This document shows, one piece after another, positions 17,008-26,144 of a stretch of DNA of 40,937 nucleotides (the first letter of the stretch is position 1; the number at the start of each line of letters is the position of its first letter). The position numbers were made by a program, and so were the translations under genes. Origin of the DNA: Betaproteobacteria bacterium (GTDB taxonomy: Bacteria; Pseudomonadota; Gammaproteobacteria; Burkholderiales; SG8-41); contig JANXSE010000233.1 in assembly GCA_025356695.1 (NCBI GenBank), forward strand, positions 1 to 40,937, in the 5' to 3' direction. The notes beneath the pieces are model-generated. The model did not search any database, was not told where the DNA came from, and saw nothing but the letters and a program-made list of their open reading frames with translations.

Positions 17008-18585
17008 TTATTTACGGAACATCGCCAGCATGCGCTGGGTGACGGCAAAGCCGCCGAACATGTTGATCGTGGTGAGCGCGATGCCGGCTACCGCCAGCCC
17101 GAGAATCCAGAGCTCGGGACGTTCGCCGCCGCCGGCGATAGTTGGCGCAACCTGCACCAGCGCGCCGATGGCGATGATGCTGCTGATCGCGTTGGTCACG
17201 CTCATCAGCGGCGTGTGCAGGGCGGGTGTCACGTTCCACACCACCATGTAGCCGACGAAACAGGCGAGCACGAATACCGTGAAGTGGCCGAGGAATTCCT
17301 GCGGCGCAAAGGCACCGATAAACCAGAACAACACTGCCGCGACGCCGAATGTAATGGCCGTACTGGTGCCCGAGGCCGGTGCACTCGCTTCGCCATGTTT
17401 AGGCGCCTTGGGCATTGCGACCGCCGGCTTGGCCGGCGGCGGGGCCGCCAGCTTGAGGGGGGGGGCCGGCCAGGTGATCGCGCCTTCCTTGATGACCGTC
17501 AGCCCGCGGATGGCATCGTCTTCCATGTTGACGTTGATGATACCGTCCTTGGTCTTGCACAGTTCCTCGGAAAGACGGAACAGGTTGGTCGAATACAGTG
17601 TCGAGGACTGCTTGGCGAGACGGCTGACGAGATCGGTGTAGCCGACGATGGTCACGCCGTGCTTGACGACGGCCTTGCCGGGCTCGGTGAGTTCGCAATT
17701 GCCGCCCTGCTCGGCCGCCATGTCGACGATGACGCTGCCCGGCTTCATGCTTTTCACCATCTCGGCGGTGATGAGCTTGGGTGCAGGCTTGCCAGGGATC
17801 AGGGCGGTGGTGATGATGATGTCCACCTCGCGGGCCTGCTTCGCGTACATTTCGCGCTGGGCCTGCTGGAAACCCTCACTCATGACTTTGGCGTAGCCGC
17901 CGCCGCCGGAACCTTCTTCCTCGTAATCGACCTTGACGAATTCGCCGCCCAGCGACACCACCTGGTCAGCCACTTCGGCACGCGTGTCGTTGGCGCGCAC
18001 GATGGCGCCCAGGCCGGCGGCAGTGCCGATTGCCGCCAGGCCGGCAACGCCGGCCCCGGCGATGAACACCTTGGCGGGCGGTACCTTGCCGGCAGCGGTG
18101 ATCTGGCCGTTGAAGAAGCGGCCGAAGGCATTGGCGGCCTCGATGACGGCCCGGTAGCCGGCAACACCGGCCTGCGAGGTCAATGCGTCCATCTTCTGCG
18201 CGCGGCTCAGCACGCGGGGCAGCGCATCAATCGCCAGCACGGTGGCCTTGCGCGCGGCGAGCTGCTGCATGAGATCGGGATTCTGTGCCGGCCAGATGAA
18301 CGAAATGAGCGTGCCGCCTTCGCGCAGCAGCTTTACTTCATCGGCGCTCGGTCCGCGCACCTTGAAAACGATGTCGGATTTTGCCCAAAGCGTCGCCGTG
18401 TCCGCGATGATTTCGGCGCCGGCAGTGCGATACATGTCGTCACTGACATTGGCGGCATCGCCGGCACCCGATTGCACCTGGACCTTGAAACCAAGTTTGA
18501 TGAGCTTTTCGACGACTTCGGGCACCGTGGCAACACGTTTTTCGCCCGCTGCGGTTTCTTTTGGTATTCCTATTACCTGAGGCAT
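17008..18585 (-). CDS. pntA: NAD(P) transhydrogenase subunit alpha (fused type)
   Basis: A 525-residue subunit. The NAD(H)-binding domain I occupies about residues 1-380, with the Rossmann motif [11 protein letters not shown] near 177-187 and [10 protein letters not shown] near 75. A Pro/Ala-rich linker follows, then a membrane part with about four helices after residue ~410. This is the two-subunit E. coli layout, not the split PntAA/PntAB layout found in many other betaproteobacteria and alphaproteobacteria. AAGGGGG lies 6 nt before the ATG at 18585. An FNR-like box with a fitting -10 lies about 190-230 bp upstream, so expression may respond to oxygen. Confidence 0.96.
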   Translation of the reverse strand: MPQVIGIPKETAAGEKRVATVPEVVEKLIKLGFKVQVQSGAGDAANVSDDMYRTAGAEIIADTATLWAKSDIVFKVRGPSADEVKLLREGGTLISFIWPAQNPDLMQQLAARKATVLAIDALPRVLSRAQKMDALTSQAGVAGYRAVIEAANAFGRFFNGQITAAGKVPPAKVFIAGAGVAGLAAIGTAAGLGAIVRANDTRAEVADQVVSLGGEFVKVDYEEEGSGGGGYAKVMSEGFQQAQREMYAKQAREVDIIITTALIPGKPAPKLITAEMVKSMKPGSVIVDMAAEQGGNCELTEPGKAVVKHGVTIVGYTDLVSRLAKQSSTLYSTNLFRLSEELCKTKDGIINVNMEDDAIRGLTVIKEGAITWPAPPLKLAAPPPAKPAVAMPKAPKHGEASAPASGTSTAITFGVAAVLFWFIGAFAPQEFLGHFTVFVLACFVGYMVVWNVTPALHTPLMSVTNAISSIIAIGALVQVAPTIAGGGERPELWILGLAVAGIALTTINMFGGFAVTQRMLAMFRK

Positions 18586-18888
18586 GAATCCCCCTTGTTT
18601 ATTGCAAATGGAAATGGAAGGTTGGTACTAAATGGGTTGCGCCGGCGGCAATGCCCGCACTGTCCGTACATGAAGATGACCGTCAATCGGTTTGAATATT
18701 CTGCCAGTCATGACGGAACTGGAAGCTGACACGCAGGCGCGATCACAACGATGGAATCCAAAGATTTGCGTGTTCAAACTGTAGCGATATCAGCCAAGCG
18801 TGATTTGATCTAGATCATACACCGGTCAGGCCGGAATCAGCTTTTAGCCCCACAATTGCGTGCGGGCAATGTCACTCGCCGTGGCAGA
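18586..18888. other. intergenic region upstream of pntA, downstream of miaA
   Basis: These 303 bp hold no credible gene. The right part carries the FNR-like promoter at 18778-18818. The rest would be a leader of about 185 nt before pntA, in which no known riboswitch was recognised. Confidence 0.5.
18778..18818 (-). promoter_or_regulatory. probable FNR/Anr-type box and -10 for pntAB
   Basis: TTGAT-CTAG-ATCAT at 18805-18818 matches the FNR/Anr consensus TTGAT-N4-ATCAA at 9 of 10 fixed bases. On the minus strand, TACAGT (18783-18778, 4/6 to the -10 consensus) lies at the distance that puts the box centre near -41, the class II activation position. The pattern is visible; regulation is inferred. 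Confidence 0.55.
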
Positions 18889-19935
18889 TCAGGCCCGCCG
18901 CACTCCCGCCTGGTCGGGCAGCAGCGGTCGCAAATGGTCGAGGACCCGGCTGTCCAGATCCTCGGCCAGGCAATCGAATTCGACGAGGTCCTTCGTCGAG
19001 CGCAGCCACGTCAGCTGGCGTTTGGCCAGTTGGCGCGTGGCGGCGATGCCCTGTTCGCGCAGTTGTGACAGGCTGATTTTTTCATCCAGATAGTCCCAGG
19101 CCTGGCGATAGCCGACGCAGCGCATCGACGGCATCGTCGCTTCGAGCGCGTAATTTTTGCGCAGCCTGCGCAATTCCGAAATCAATCCAAGCTCGAGCAT
19201 TGCTTCAAAACGGTCGGCGATGCGCTCGTGCAGGATGGCGCGGTCCGAAGGCAGGAGCGCGATCTTGAGTGGCGTGTAGGGGAAATAAACGTATTTCGGT
19301 TTTTTCTGCAGTTCCGACATCGTGCGGTCGGTGATGTAATAAACCTCGAGCGCGCGCTGGATGCGCTGCGCGTCGTTGGGGGCGAGTCTGGCCGCAATTT
19401 CCGGGTCGACGCGCGCGAGTTCACGGTGCACCCCCGGCCAGCCTTTTTCCTCGGCCATGGTGTCGATGATCATGCGGATCAGCGGATCGGCCTCGGGCAG
19501 TTCCGACAGGCCCTCGGTGAGCGCCTTGAAATACATCATGGTGCCGCCGACCAGCAGCGGAATGTTGCCGCGCTCGGTGATTTCCCGCATCAGCGTCAGC
19601 GCATCGTCGCGAAAACGTGCCGCCGAGTAGGCCTCATCGGGGCCGATCACGTTGATCAGGTGATGCGGTGCCGCTGCCAGCACTTCGGCATCCGGTTTGG
19701 CAGTGCCGACATTCATGTCGCGGTAGACCTGTGCCGAATCGACGCTGATGATTTCGCATTTGAGCCGGCGCACCAGTTCGACCGCGACACCCGTTTTCCC
19801 GCTTGCCGTCGGGCCCATCAGCAAAATCGCCGGCGGCTGGATGCGTGCTCTGGTATCGCCGACAAGTTGTGTTTTGCCCGCGTTGCGCGGCGCAGTTTTG
19901 CGTTTTCCGGTCGCAGCCGCTTTTTTTCCGGGCAT
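18889..19935 (-). CDS. miaA: tRNA dimethylallyltransferase
   Basis: A 348-residue enzyme that adds a dimethylallyl group to A37 of tRNAs reading UNN codons. The P-loop GPTASGKT lies at residues 41-48, SVDSAQVYRDMNVGTAKP near 65-82, the dimethylallyl-site phrase LLVGGTMMYFKAL near 125, and RCVGYRQAWDYL near 265. The first ~30 residues (MPGKKAAATGKRKTAPRNAGK) are a Lys/Arg-rich extension not seen in E. coli; no other start lies before the P-loop, so it seems real. It starts 3 bp after the mutL stop, in the usual mutL-miaA operon order. Confidence 0.95.
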   Translation of the reverse strand: MPGKKAAATGKRKTAPRNAGKTQLVGDTRARIQPPAILLMGPTASGKTGVAVELVRRLKCEIISVDSAQVYRDMNVGTAKPDAEVLAAAPHHLINVIGPDEAYSAARFRDDALTLMREITERGNIPLLVGGTMMYFKALTEGLSELPEADPLIRMIIDTMAEEKGWPGVHRELARVDPEIAARLAPNDAQRIQRALEVYYITDRTMSELQKKPKYVYFPYTPLKIALLPSDRAILHERIADRFEAMLELGLISELRRLRKNYALEATMPSMRCVGYRQAWDYLDEKISLSQLREQGIAATRQLAKRQLTWLRSTKDLVEFDCLAEDLDSRVLDHLRPLLPDQAGVRRA

Positions 19936-19938
19936 GGC

Positions 19939-21705
19939 TCAGCGGCCGCGCATGAACAGACGGTCGAGTTCCGTCATCGAAATCTGGTGCCAGGTCGGGC
20001 GTCCGTGATTGCATTGGCCGGAGCGTTCGGTCGCCTCCATTTCGCGCAGCAGGGCATTCATTTCGGTGACGGTGAGAATGCGGTTGGCGCGCACCGCGGT
20101 GTGGCAGGCCATGGTCGACAATAATTCGTTGCGGCGTTCAAGCAACACGCGGCTGGCGCCGAATTCGCGGATTTCGCCCAGCACGTCGCGCGCCAGTGCG
20201 CCGGCATCGGCGTTTTGCAGCGCCACCGGCACGCCGCGCACCGCCAGCGATGTTGGCGATGTGGTGGCAATTTCAAAGCCGAGACTGGTCAGCGTGTCGG
20301 CGTGTTCCTCGGCGGTGGCGACATCGAGCTTGTCCGCGTGAAACACCACCGGAATCAGCAGCGGCTGCATGGCGATGCGGTCGGCGTCGAGCTGGATCTT
20401 GAGTTTTTCGTAGACGATCCGTTCGTGTGCCGCGTGCATGTCGACGATGACGAGACCGTGCTGGTTTTGCGCCAGGATGTATACGCCCGACAGTTGCGCG
20501 AGGGCGAACCCCAGCGGCGGAGCTTCGCCACTCTGCAGGGGCGCGGCGACGGTTTCCGCAAGCATGGACTGTGCGGACGGCGCGTTGCCGAAAAGCGTCT
20601 GGTAAACATTGCCCGGTTGGGCGACGCCGAGCGGCATGCGATGTTGCGTCGGCACGAATCCATCACGCGCCGGTTGCAGCGTGGCGAATGAAACCGGTTC
20701 GCTTGCGGTCGCCCGGCCTGCTGTGCCGGCGAGCGCCCGGGAGAGCGCATGAAAGACGAACTGGTGCACCGCCTGCGAATCGCGGAAACGCACTTCGCTT
20801 TTGGTCGGGTGCACGTTGACGTCAACGCGCGCCGGGTCGATGTCGAGGAACAGGACGTACGACGGATAACGGTCGTGATGCAGCACGTCCTGGAAGGCCT
20901 GGCGCAGTGCGTGGGCCAGCACCTTGTCGCGCACGAAGCGGCCGTTGACGAAAAAATACTGCGCATCGCGCGCGCCGCCCGCAGCGGTCGGCAGGGCGCA
21001 CAGGCCGGACAGCGCGATGCCGCCGGCGTTTTCATTCACCGTTATGGCCGCTTTGGAAAAATCTTCGCCGAGGATGGCGCCAATACGGGCGGCGCGGTCC
21101 TGCGCTTTCAACTGCCATTGCACGCGCGCGTTGTGCTGCAGGCGGAAAGCGATATCGGGGCGCGTCAGCGCGACGCGGCGGAAGACCTCGTCGCAGTGCG
21201 CATATTCGGTGGCCTCGGAGCGCAGAAACTTGCGCCGCGCGGGCGTGTTGAAAAACAGTTCCTGCGATTCGATGCTGGTGCCGGCTTCGTGCGCCGCCGG
21301 TTGCGGCTCCGCGATGCGGCCGTTCTCGACGTCCACCGACCAGGCGTGTTTGGCGTCGCGCGTGCGGCTGCTCAGTTTTAGCGCCGACACGGCGGCGATG
21401 CTGGCGAGTGCCTCGCCGCGAAAGCCGAGACTGCGGATGCGTTCCAGATCGTCCAGCGTGGCGATTTTGCTCGTTGCATGTCGTGCCACCGCGAGCACGA
21501 GTTCCTCGCGCGGGATGCCGCTGCCGTTGTCGCTGACGCGAATGAGTTTGGTGCCGCCGGCCGCCAGATGCACCGAGATTTCAGTGGCGCCTGCGTCGAG
21601 GCTGTTTTCCAGCAGTTCCTTGAGCGCGGCCGCCGGCCGCTCGACGACTTCGCCGGCGGCAATCTGGTTGATCAGGAGATCGGGCAGGATGCGGATTGCA
21701 GTCAT
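19939..21705 (-). CDS. mutL: DNA mismatch repair protein MutL (endonuclease-type)
   Basis: A 588-residue protein. The N-terminal GHKL ATPase has ELLENSLDAGAT, DNGSGIP and GFRGEALASIAAVS; a linker leads to the C-terminal dimerisation domain. That domain carries DMHAAHERIVYE at about residues 422-433, ACH at 533-535 and CNHGRP at 565-570. These correspond to the metal-site motifs (DQHAxxExxxxE, ACR, CPHGRP) of MutL proteins with their own nicking activity, as shown for neisserial MutL; E. coli MutL, which relies on MutH, lacks them. It coordinates mismatch repair after MutS. It lies directly before miaA. Confidence 0.95.
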   Translation of the reverse strand: MTAIRILPDLLINQIAAGEVVERPAAALKELLENSLDAGATEISVHLAAGGTKLIRVSDNGSGIPREELVLAVARHATSKIATLDDLERIRSLGFRGEALASIAAVSALKLSSRTRDAKHAWSVDVENGRIAEPQPAAHEAGTSIESQELFFNTPARRKFLRSEATEYAHCDEVFRRVALTRPDIAFRLQHNARVQWQLKAQDRAARIGAILGEDFSKAAITVNENAGGIALSGLCALPTAAGGARDAQYFFVNGRFVRDKVLAHALRQAFQDVLHHDRYPSYVLFLDIDPARVDVNVHPTKSEVRFRDSQAVHQFVFHALSRALAGTAGRATASEPVSFATLQPARDGFVPTQHRMPLGVAQPGNVYQTLFGNAPSAQSMLAETVAAPLQSGEAPPLGFALAQLSGVYILAQNQHGLVIVDMHAAHERIVYEKLKIQLDADRIAMQPLLIPVVFHADKLDVATAEEHADTLTSLGFEIATTSPTSLAVRGVPVALQNADAGALARDVLGEIREFGASRVLLERRNELLSTMACHTAVRANRILTVTEMNALLREMEATERSGQCNHGRPTWHQISMTELDRLFMRGR

Positions 21706-21811
21706 GGAAAATTATAACGTGAATGGCATGCCACGAATTTGCCAAGTGCGACGGTGCGTTTGCGGCACAACATGTTTTCCAGCGCATCGACGCCGGGGAG
21801 CGCCGGGTTGG

Positions 21812-22606
21812 TCAGTCGCTGGCGAACACCGCGCGTGGCGGCGCGACCCTCTTGAATGTGATGTCGCCGTAGTAGGCGTGCGCGTTCTCACCGGTGTTGT
21901 CGGTGTCTGTCATGATGCCGATCGAAATGATGCGACCGGGTTCTTCACCGAAAGCGCGGCGGAAATCGTCGTAGACGTTGTGCACCTGTTCCTGCCAAGT
22001 GCCGAGCTTTTCACGACCACTTTCGGCCACTACCATTTTGATGCGCGAGGTGTGCCGGTTTGGAATCACTGTGCCCTTGGGCACGCGGTTTTCCCAGATG
22101 TACATCAAAGTGGCGTAGGGCAGTTGTTGTCCGGTAAATGCCTTGATCTGGTCGAAAAACATCTGGTCGCTGAAATCGAGTTTGCCCATGTCGCCGTCGA
22201 AGCTGACGACCAGCCGCACCGGCGCGTCCTCGGTGTGTTTTTGCGTGTTGTCGGCTTTGGCGATCAGTTCGTCGACTTTCCAGTGCCAGTGCAGCAGGCG
22301 GTAGACTGACACATCCAGATCAAGCGGATGCACAAGGCCTGAAGCCGATGCCGTCGCCCGCGCGCGAATCACGGTGCGACCGTCGTCGTTGACCAGGCGG
22401 TATTCCGTCGGGCGTTTAAATTTGTTGACGCCCCATGGGCGCCAGCCGTTCGGCATGCCATCGCCGGCGTGGTTGGCAGAAAAATTGTGCACAAAGGGCA
22501 GCGCGACTTCTTCCGGGACGTTGTCCGGGACCGAAGCGCAACCGGCGAACAGGGTGAAAAGGAGGATCGCCGGAGCGAACGCAATGCGCACGATGGGAAG
22601 ATTCAA
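21812..22606 (-). CDS. DUF3047 domain lipoprotein
   Basis: A 264-residue protein with a signal peptide ending in a lipobox-like FAGC (Cys23), so it is probably anchored in the envelope. The mature part matches the DUF3047 family: GWRPWGVNKFKRPTEYRLV, then HWHWKVDELIAKADNTQKHTEDAPVRLVVSFDGD, then TLMYIWENRVPKGTVI. The fold looks all-beta, and the function is unknown. It lies between amiC and mutL on the same strand, with 106-bp and 41-bp gaps on either side. Proximity to the amidase suggests an envelope role, but this is only context. Confidence 0.82.
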   Translation of the reverse strand: MNLPIVRIAFAPAILLFTLFAGCASVPDNVPEEVALPFVHNFSANHAGDGMPNGWRPWGVNKFKRPTEYRLVNDDGRTVIRARATASASGLVHPLDLDVSVYRLLHWHWKVDELIAKADNTQKHTEDAPVRLVVSFDGDMGKLDFSDQMFFDQIKAFTGQQLPYATLMYIWENRVPKGTVIPNRHTSRIKMVVAESGREKLGTWQEQVHNVYDDFRRAFGEEPGRIISIGIMTDTDNTGENAHAYYGDITFKRVAPPRAVFASD

Positions 22607-22647
22607 GGGTAACGAGCAGGAATATTAGCGGAAGTGCCGCGGCGATG

Positions 22648-24042
22648 TCACGGATTGTTGGCGATCCGTGCGCGCGCCAATGCCGGATTTTTCGCAAAAT
22701 AGGTTTTGATGCCGGAGAAAATGGATTCCGCGAGTTTTTGCTGGTACGCCTCGTCGGTCAGTTTCTTTTCTTCCGCGGGATTGCTGATGAAGGCCGTCTC
22801 GACCAGGATCGACGGAATGTCCGGCGCTTTCAGCACGGCGAAGCCGGCCTGCTCGACGCTGCCCTTGTGCAGCGCGTTGATTTTGCCGAGATTGTCGAGC
22901 ACCGAGCGCGCCAGTTTGAGGCTGTCGTTGATAGTGGCGGTTTGCGAGAGATCGAGCAGTGTCTGTTTCAGGTAAGGGTCGGAAACGTCGAGATTGACGC
23001 CGCCGATAAGATCCGCCTCGTTTTCCTTTTTCGCCAGCCAGCGGGCGGCCACCGAGGTTGCGCCGTTTTCCGACAGCGCAAATACGGATGAACCGCGTGC
23101 GTCGGGACGGATGAAGGAATCGGCGTGCACCGACACGAATAAATCGGCGTTGATGCGCCGCGCTTTCTGCACGCGGCCCTGCAAAGGAATGAAATAGTCG
23201 CCGTCGCGCGTCAGCACGCCGCGCATGTTCGGTTCGCGGTCGATGACTTCCTTCAGTTTGCGCACGATTGCGAGTGTGACGTCTTTCTCATGCGTGCCGC
23301 GGCGGCCCCTGGCACCGGGGTCCTCGCCGCCGTGCCCGGCGTCGATGGCGACGATGATGGTGCGTTCGGCGCGTGCCGGCCGCGGCAGCGCATTGGCCGG
23401 CGGACCGGGGGAGGCTGTTGGTGCCGTCGGGCGGGCGATCTCGACGGCGGGCGCGGCCTCGGCCGGTTTCGCGGCGGCAGCCACCGGCATTGCGGGGACT
23501 GCAGGCGCCGGCGTTGCGGTCGGCGTTTGGGTCTTTTCGAGCAGTGCGATCAAGGGGTCGCTGGCCTGCGCCGGATAAATGTCGAGCACCAGCCGGTGTC
23601 CGTATTCCGCAATCGGCCGCAAGGTAAACACCTCGGGTTTGACGTCGGCCTTCAAATCGAAAACAAGGCGCACCGTACCGGGTTTGGGGCGGCCGACGCG
23701 TACCGATTTGACGTAAGGATCGTTAGCGCCGATTTTGGTGCTGAGTTCTTCGAGTGCAGGCGTGACCTTCAGGTCGTCCACATCAAGCGCGAGGCGATCC
23801 GGATTTTTCAGCATCAGCAATTGAAATTGCAGTGGCGCCGCCGATTCCAGCGTGATGCGCGTGTAATCCTGCGCCGGCCACACGCGTGCCGAACTCACCG
23901 GCGTTGCCGGCCAGACCGCCCAGGGCAGCAGGAGTAGTGCGGCGAGAAACAGATGCAACGGGGAAACGCAGGGAGCACGACGCGCCGCGACGGCGGGCGC
24001 CGGAAGTGGGGTTTTCTTTAGTGATGCAGCCGAGCTAAACAA
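22648..24042 (-). CDS. amiC: N-acetylmuramoyl-L-alanine amidase (AmiC-like)
   Basis: A 464-residue periplasmic enzyme that cleaves the peptide from peptidoglycan to separate daughter cells. An N-terminal export signal with an Arg pair is followed by LHLFLAALLLLPWAVWPA. An AMIN domain comes next (about residues 50-160), then an Ala/Pro-rich linker, then Amidase_3 with the zinc and catalytic residues in IDAGHGGEDPGA, GTHEKDV, SVHADSF and LVETAFISN. The frame is open to 24213, but the start is placed at TTG 24042 because GGAGG lies 9 nt upstream and it yields a sensible signal peptide. It overlaps the end of tsaE by 25 nt, suggesting coupled translation. Confidence 0.88.
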   Translation of the reverse strand: MFSSAASLKKTPLPAPAVAARRAPCVSPLHLFLAALLLLPWAVWPATPVSSARVWPAQDYTRITLESAAPLQFQLLMLKNPDRLALDVDDLKVTPALEELSTKIGANDPYVKSVRVGRPKPGTVRLVFDLKADVKPEVFTLRPIAEYGHRLVLDIYPAQASDPLIALLEKTQTPTATPAPAVPAMPVAAAAKPAEAAPAVEIARPTAPTASPGPPANALPRPARAERTIIVAIDAGHGGEDPGARGRRGTHEKDVTLAIVRKLKEVIDREPNMRGVLTRDGDYFIPLQGRVQKARRINADLFVSVHADSFIRPDARGSSVFALSENGATSVAARWLAKKENEADLIGGVNLDVSDPYLKQTLLDLSQTATINDSLKLARSVLDNLGKINALHKGSVEQAGFAVLKAPDIPSILVETAFISNPAEEKKLTDEAYQQKLAESIFSGIKTYFAKNPALARARIANNP

Positions 24043-24491
24043 ATTTGACCTGCCTCCGTGTCTGCACTGACCGTGATGCGGCGAGCATTTCCGTCCACTT
24101 CCATCACTATCCCCAGATCCGGTGCGGGCAACTGCCCTCCGGCTTTTTCTGGCCATTCGACGAGGCATACGGAATCGCGATTGAAGTACTCGCGGAAGCC
24201 CGCCTCCATCCATTCGTCCGAACGGCTGAACCGATAAAAATCAAAGTGATATAAGTATAACTTGGAAACTACATAAGGTTCAACCAGTGTGTAAGTCGGA
24301 CTTTTGACCCGCTCGGTGACGCCCAGGGCGCGCAGCAGTCCGCGTACCAGCGTGGTTTTGCCGGCACCGAGGTCGCCGCGCAGGTAAATCACCATGCCCG
24401 GCTGTAAAAGCGGGGCCAATTTCGCGCCGAACGCGGTGGTATCGGATTCCGTCGCAAGATGCTGCTCGAGCAGATTATGATTGCCGGCCAT
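24018..24491 (-). CDS. tsaE: tRNA threonylcarbamoyladenosine biosynthesis ATPase TsaE
   Basis: A 157-residue cytoplasmic ATPase that works with TsaB and TsaD in making t6A37 of tRNA. The Walker A motif GDLGAGKTT lies at residues 39-47, followed by VKSPTYTLVEPY and YHFDFYRF, and then the CLVEWPEKAG motif near residue 118. Start ATG at 24491; a longer frame to 24566 adds residues unlike the family. This start codon overlaps that of divergent queG by 2 nt within the tetranucleotide CATG. It leads the tsaE-amiC-(DUF3047)-mutL-miaA run, a known betaproteobacterial order. Confidence 0.93.
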   Translation of the reverse strand: MAGNHNLLEQHLATESDTTAFGAKLAPLLQPGMVIYLRGDLGAGKTTLVRGLLRALGVTERVKSPTYTLVEPYVVSKLYLYHFDFYRFSRSDEWMEAGFREYFNRDSVCLVEWPEKAGGQLPAPDLGIVMEVDGNARRITVSADTEAGQICLARLHH

Positions 24492-25584
24492 GACCACACT
24501 AACGCAGCAGAATAGCGGCACGGTTGACGCGGCCGCGCTGGCCGGTGACATCCGTCGCTGGGGCATCGAACTGGGGTTTCAGCGCGTCGGCATATCCGAC
24601 GTTGATCTGGAGGATGCCGAACCGCGCCTCTTGGAATGGTTGCGTGCGGGGTTTCATGGCGATATGGATTATATGGCAAAGCACGGCGTCAAACGCGCCC
24701 GCCCGACGGAACTGGTGCCGGGCACCGTGCGCGTGATCGCGGCGCGCCTGAACTATCTGCCCCAAACCGCTGCGGAAAGCTGGTCGGTGATCAACGACAG
24801 CGAGCGCGCCTATCTGTCGCGTTACGCGCTGGGTCGCGATTATCACAAGGTAATGCGCCGGCGGCTGCAGCAGTTCGCCGAACGCGTCGAGGCGGCGATC
24901 GGTGCCTTCAGCTATCGCGTCTTTACCGACAGCGCACCCGTCATGGAAGTCGAAATCGCGCGCAAGGCCGGGCTCGGCTGGCGCGGCAAACACACACTGT
25001 TGCTGACGCGCGACGCAGGCTCGATGTTTTTTCTCGGCGAAATCTATACTAATCTGCCGCTGCCGGTCGATGCCCCGCAGCGCGATCATTGCGGCAGTTG
25101 CACGAAGTGCATCGACGTGTGTCCGACGCAGGCCATAGTCGCGCCGTACAAACTCGATGCGCGGCGTTGCATTTCCTACCTCACCATCGAACACCATGGC
25201 AGCATTCCCGAGGAGTTGCGGCCGCTGATCGGCAACCGTGTCTACGGCTGCGACGACTGTCAGTTGATCTGCCCCTGGAACAAGTTTGCGCAGACGAGTG
25301 CCGAGCCCGACTTCGCGGTGCGCAACGGTCTTGACGACGTCACCCTGGCGGAACTCTTTGCCTGGAGCGCGAAAGATTTTCACGCGCGCCTGCTGGGCAG
25401 CGCGATCCACCGCATCGGTTACGAACGCTGGCTGCGCAATCTGGCCGTCGGCCTCGGTAATGTGGCGCCCGATTCAACGGTCGCACCGCGCGCGGTCGCC
25501 GCGCTGCGCACCCGCGTCGATGATCCGTCGGTGCTGGTGCGCGAGCATGTGGCGTGGGCGCTGCAGCGCCTGACGTCGAACTAG
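24490..25584 (+). CDS. queG: epoxyqueuosine reductase
   Basis: A 364-residue cobalamin- and iron-sulfur-dependent enzyme that makes queuosine from epoxyqueuosine in tRNA, the last step of the pathway. Its two ferredoxin-like cluster motifs are CGSCTKCIDVCP (Cys201, 204, 207, 211) and CDDCQLICPWNKF (Cys254, 257, 261). DYHKVMRRRL near residue 117 and the DSAPVMEVEIARKAGLGWRGKHTLL stretch are family motifs. The C-terminal ~80 residues are HEAT-repeat-like. A stop codon at 24478 limits the start to TTG 24481 or ATG 24490. Its 3' end overlaps msrB by 4 nt, convergent. Confidence 0.95.
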   Translation: MTTLTQQNSGTVDAAALAGDIRRWGIELGFQRVGISDVDLEDAEPRLLEWLRAGFHGDMDYMAKHGVKRARPTELVPGTVRVIAARLNYLPQTAAESWSVINDSERAYLSRYALGRDYHKVMRRRLQQFAERVEAAIGAFSYRVFTDSAPVMEVEIARKAGLGWRGKHTLLLTRDAGSMFFLGEIYTNLPLPVDAPQRDHCGSCTKCIDVCPTQAIVAPYKLDARRCISYLTIEHHGSIPEELRPLIGNRVYGCDDCQLICPWNKFAQTSAEPDFAVRNGLDDVTLAELFAWSAKDFHARLLGSAIHRIGYERWLRNLAVGLGNVAPDSTVAPRAVAALRTRVDDPSVLVREHVAWALQRLTSN

Positions 25585-26144
25585 GATTTGGCGGTTTTCG
25601 GAATAAAGCGCAGTGCCACGCCGTTGTTGCAGTAACGCTGGCCGGTCGGTTGCGGCCCGTCGTTGAAAATATGGCCGTGGTGCCCGCCGCAGCGCGCGCA
25701 GTGATATTCGGTGCGCGCATAGATCAGCTTGTGATCCGTCGTGGTGCCGAACACCCCGGGAATGGTCGTGAAGAAACTCGGCCAGCCGGTGCCGCTGTCG
25801 TACTTCATCGCCGAGGTGAACAGCGGAAGGTTGCAGCCGGCGCAGGCAAACACGCCGGGGCGTTTTTCATTGTTGAGCGGACTGCTGCCGGCATATTCGG
25901 TGCCTTCCTCGCGCAGCACGTTAAATGCCGCCGGCGACAGTTTCTTTTTCCATTCCGCAACGGGAAATGTCAGCGGTGGCGTCGGGCCGGCTGCGACCTC
26001 GGCGTTGTCGGCGAGCAGCGTTTTCCAGTTCTTCTGCATGTCTTCGATTTCCTTCACGGAAGACACGGGCCCGGCGAGTGAACGGCAGGCGAGGCCGAGC
26101 AAGGGCAGACCGGCGAGCAGTTTCGAAAAAGTGCGGCGTTGCAT
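25581..26144 (-). CDS. msrB: peptide-methionine (R)-S-oxide reductase, exported
   Basis: A 187-residue protein. It begins with a twin-arginine-type signal (QRRTFSKLL at residues 2-10, then a hydrophobic run), so it is probably exported folded to the periplasm. The MsrB domain follows from about residue 60: zinc Cys pairs CAGC (101, 104) and CARC (149, 152), the TGWPSF segment, and the catalytic Cys172 in GQRYCNNGVAL. It repairs R-methionine sulfoxide in oxidised proteins. Export of MsrB is less common than a cytoplasmic location. Cys20 lies near the signal end, but the surrounding residues are a poor lipobox. Confidence 0.93.
   Translation of the reverse strand: MQRRTFSKLLAGLPLLGLACRSLAGPVSSVKEIEDMQKNWKTLLADNAEVAAGPTPPLTFPVAEWKKKLSPAAFNVLREEGTEYAGSSPLNNEKRPGVFACAGCNLPLFTSAMKYDSGTGWPSFFTTIPGVFGTTTDHKLIYARTEYHCARCGGHHGHIFNDGPQPTGQRYCNNGVALRFIPKTAKS

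Noticed and set aside
16714..18729. A 671-residue plus-strand frame opposite pntB and pntA
   Set aside because: It is the longest frame in that area, but it lies antisense to two textbook transhydrogenase genes and is His/Asp/Gly-rich without domains.
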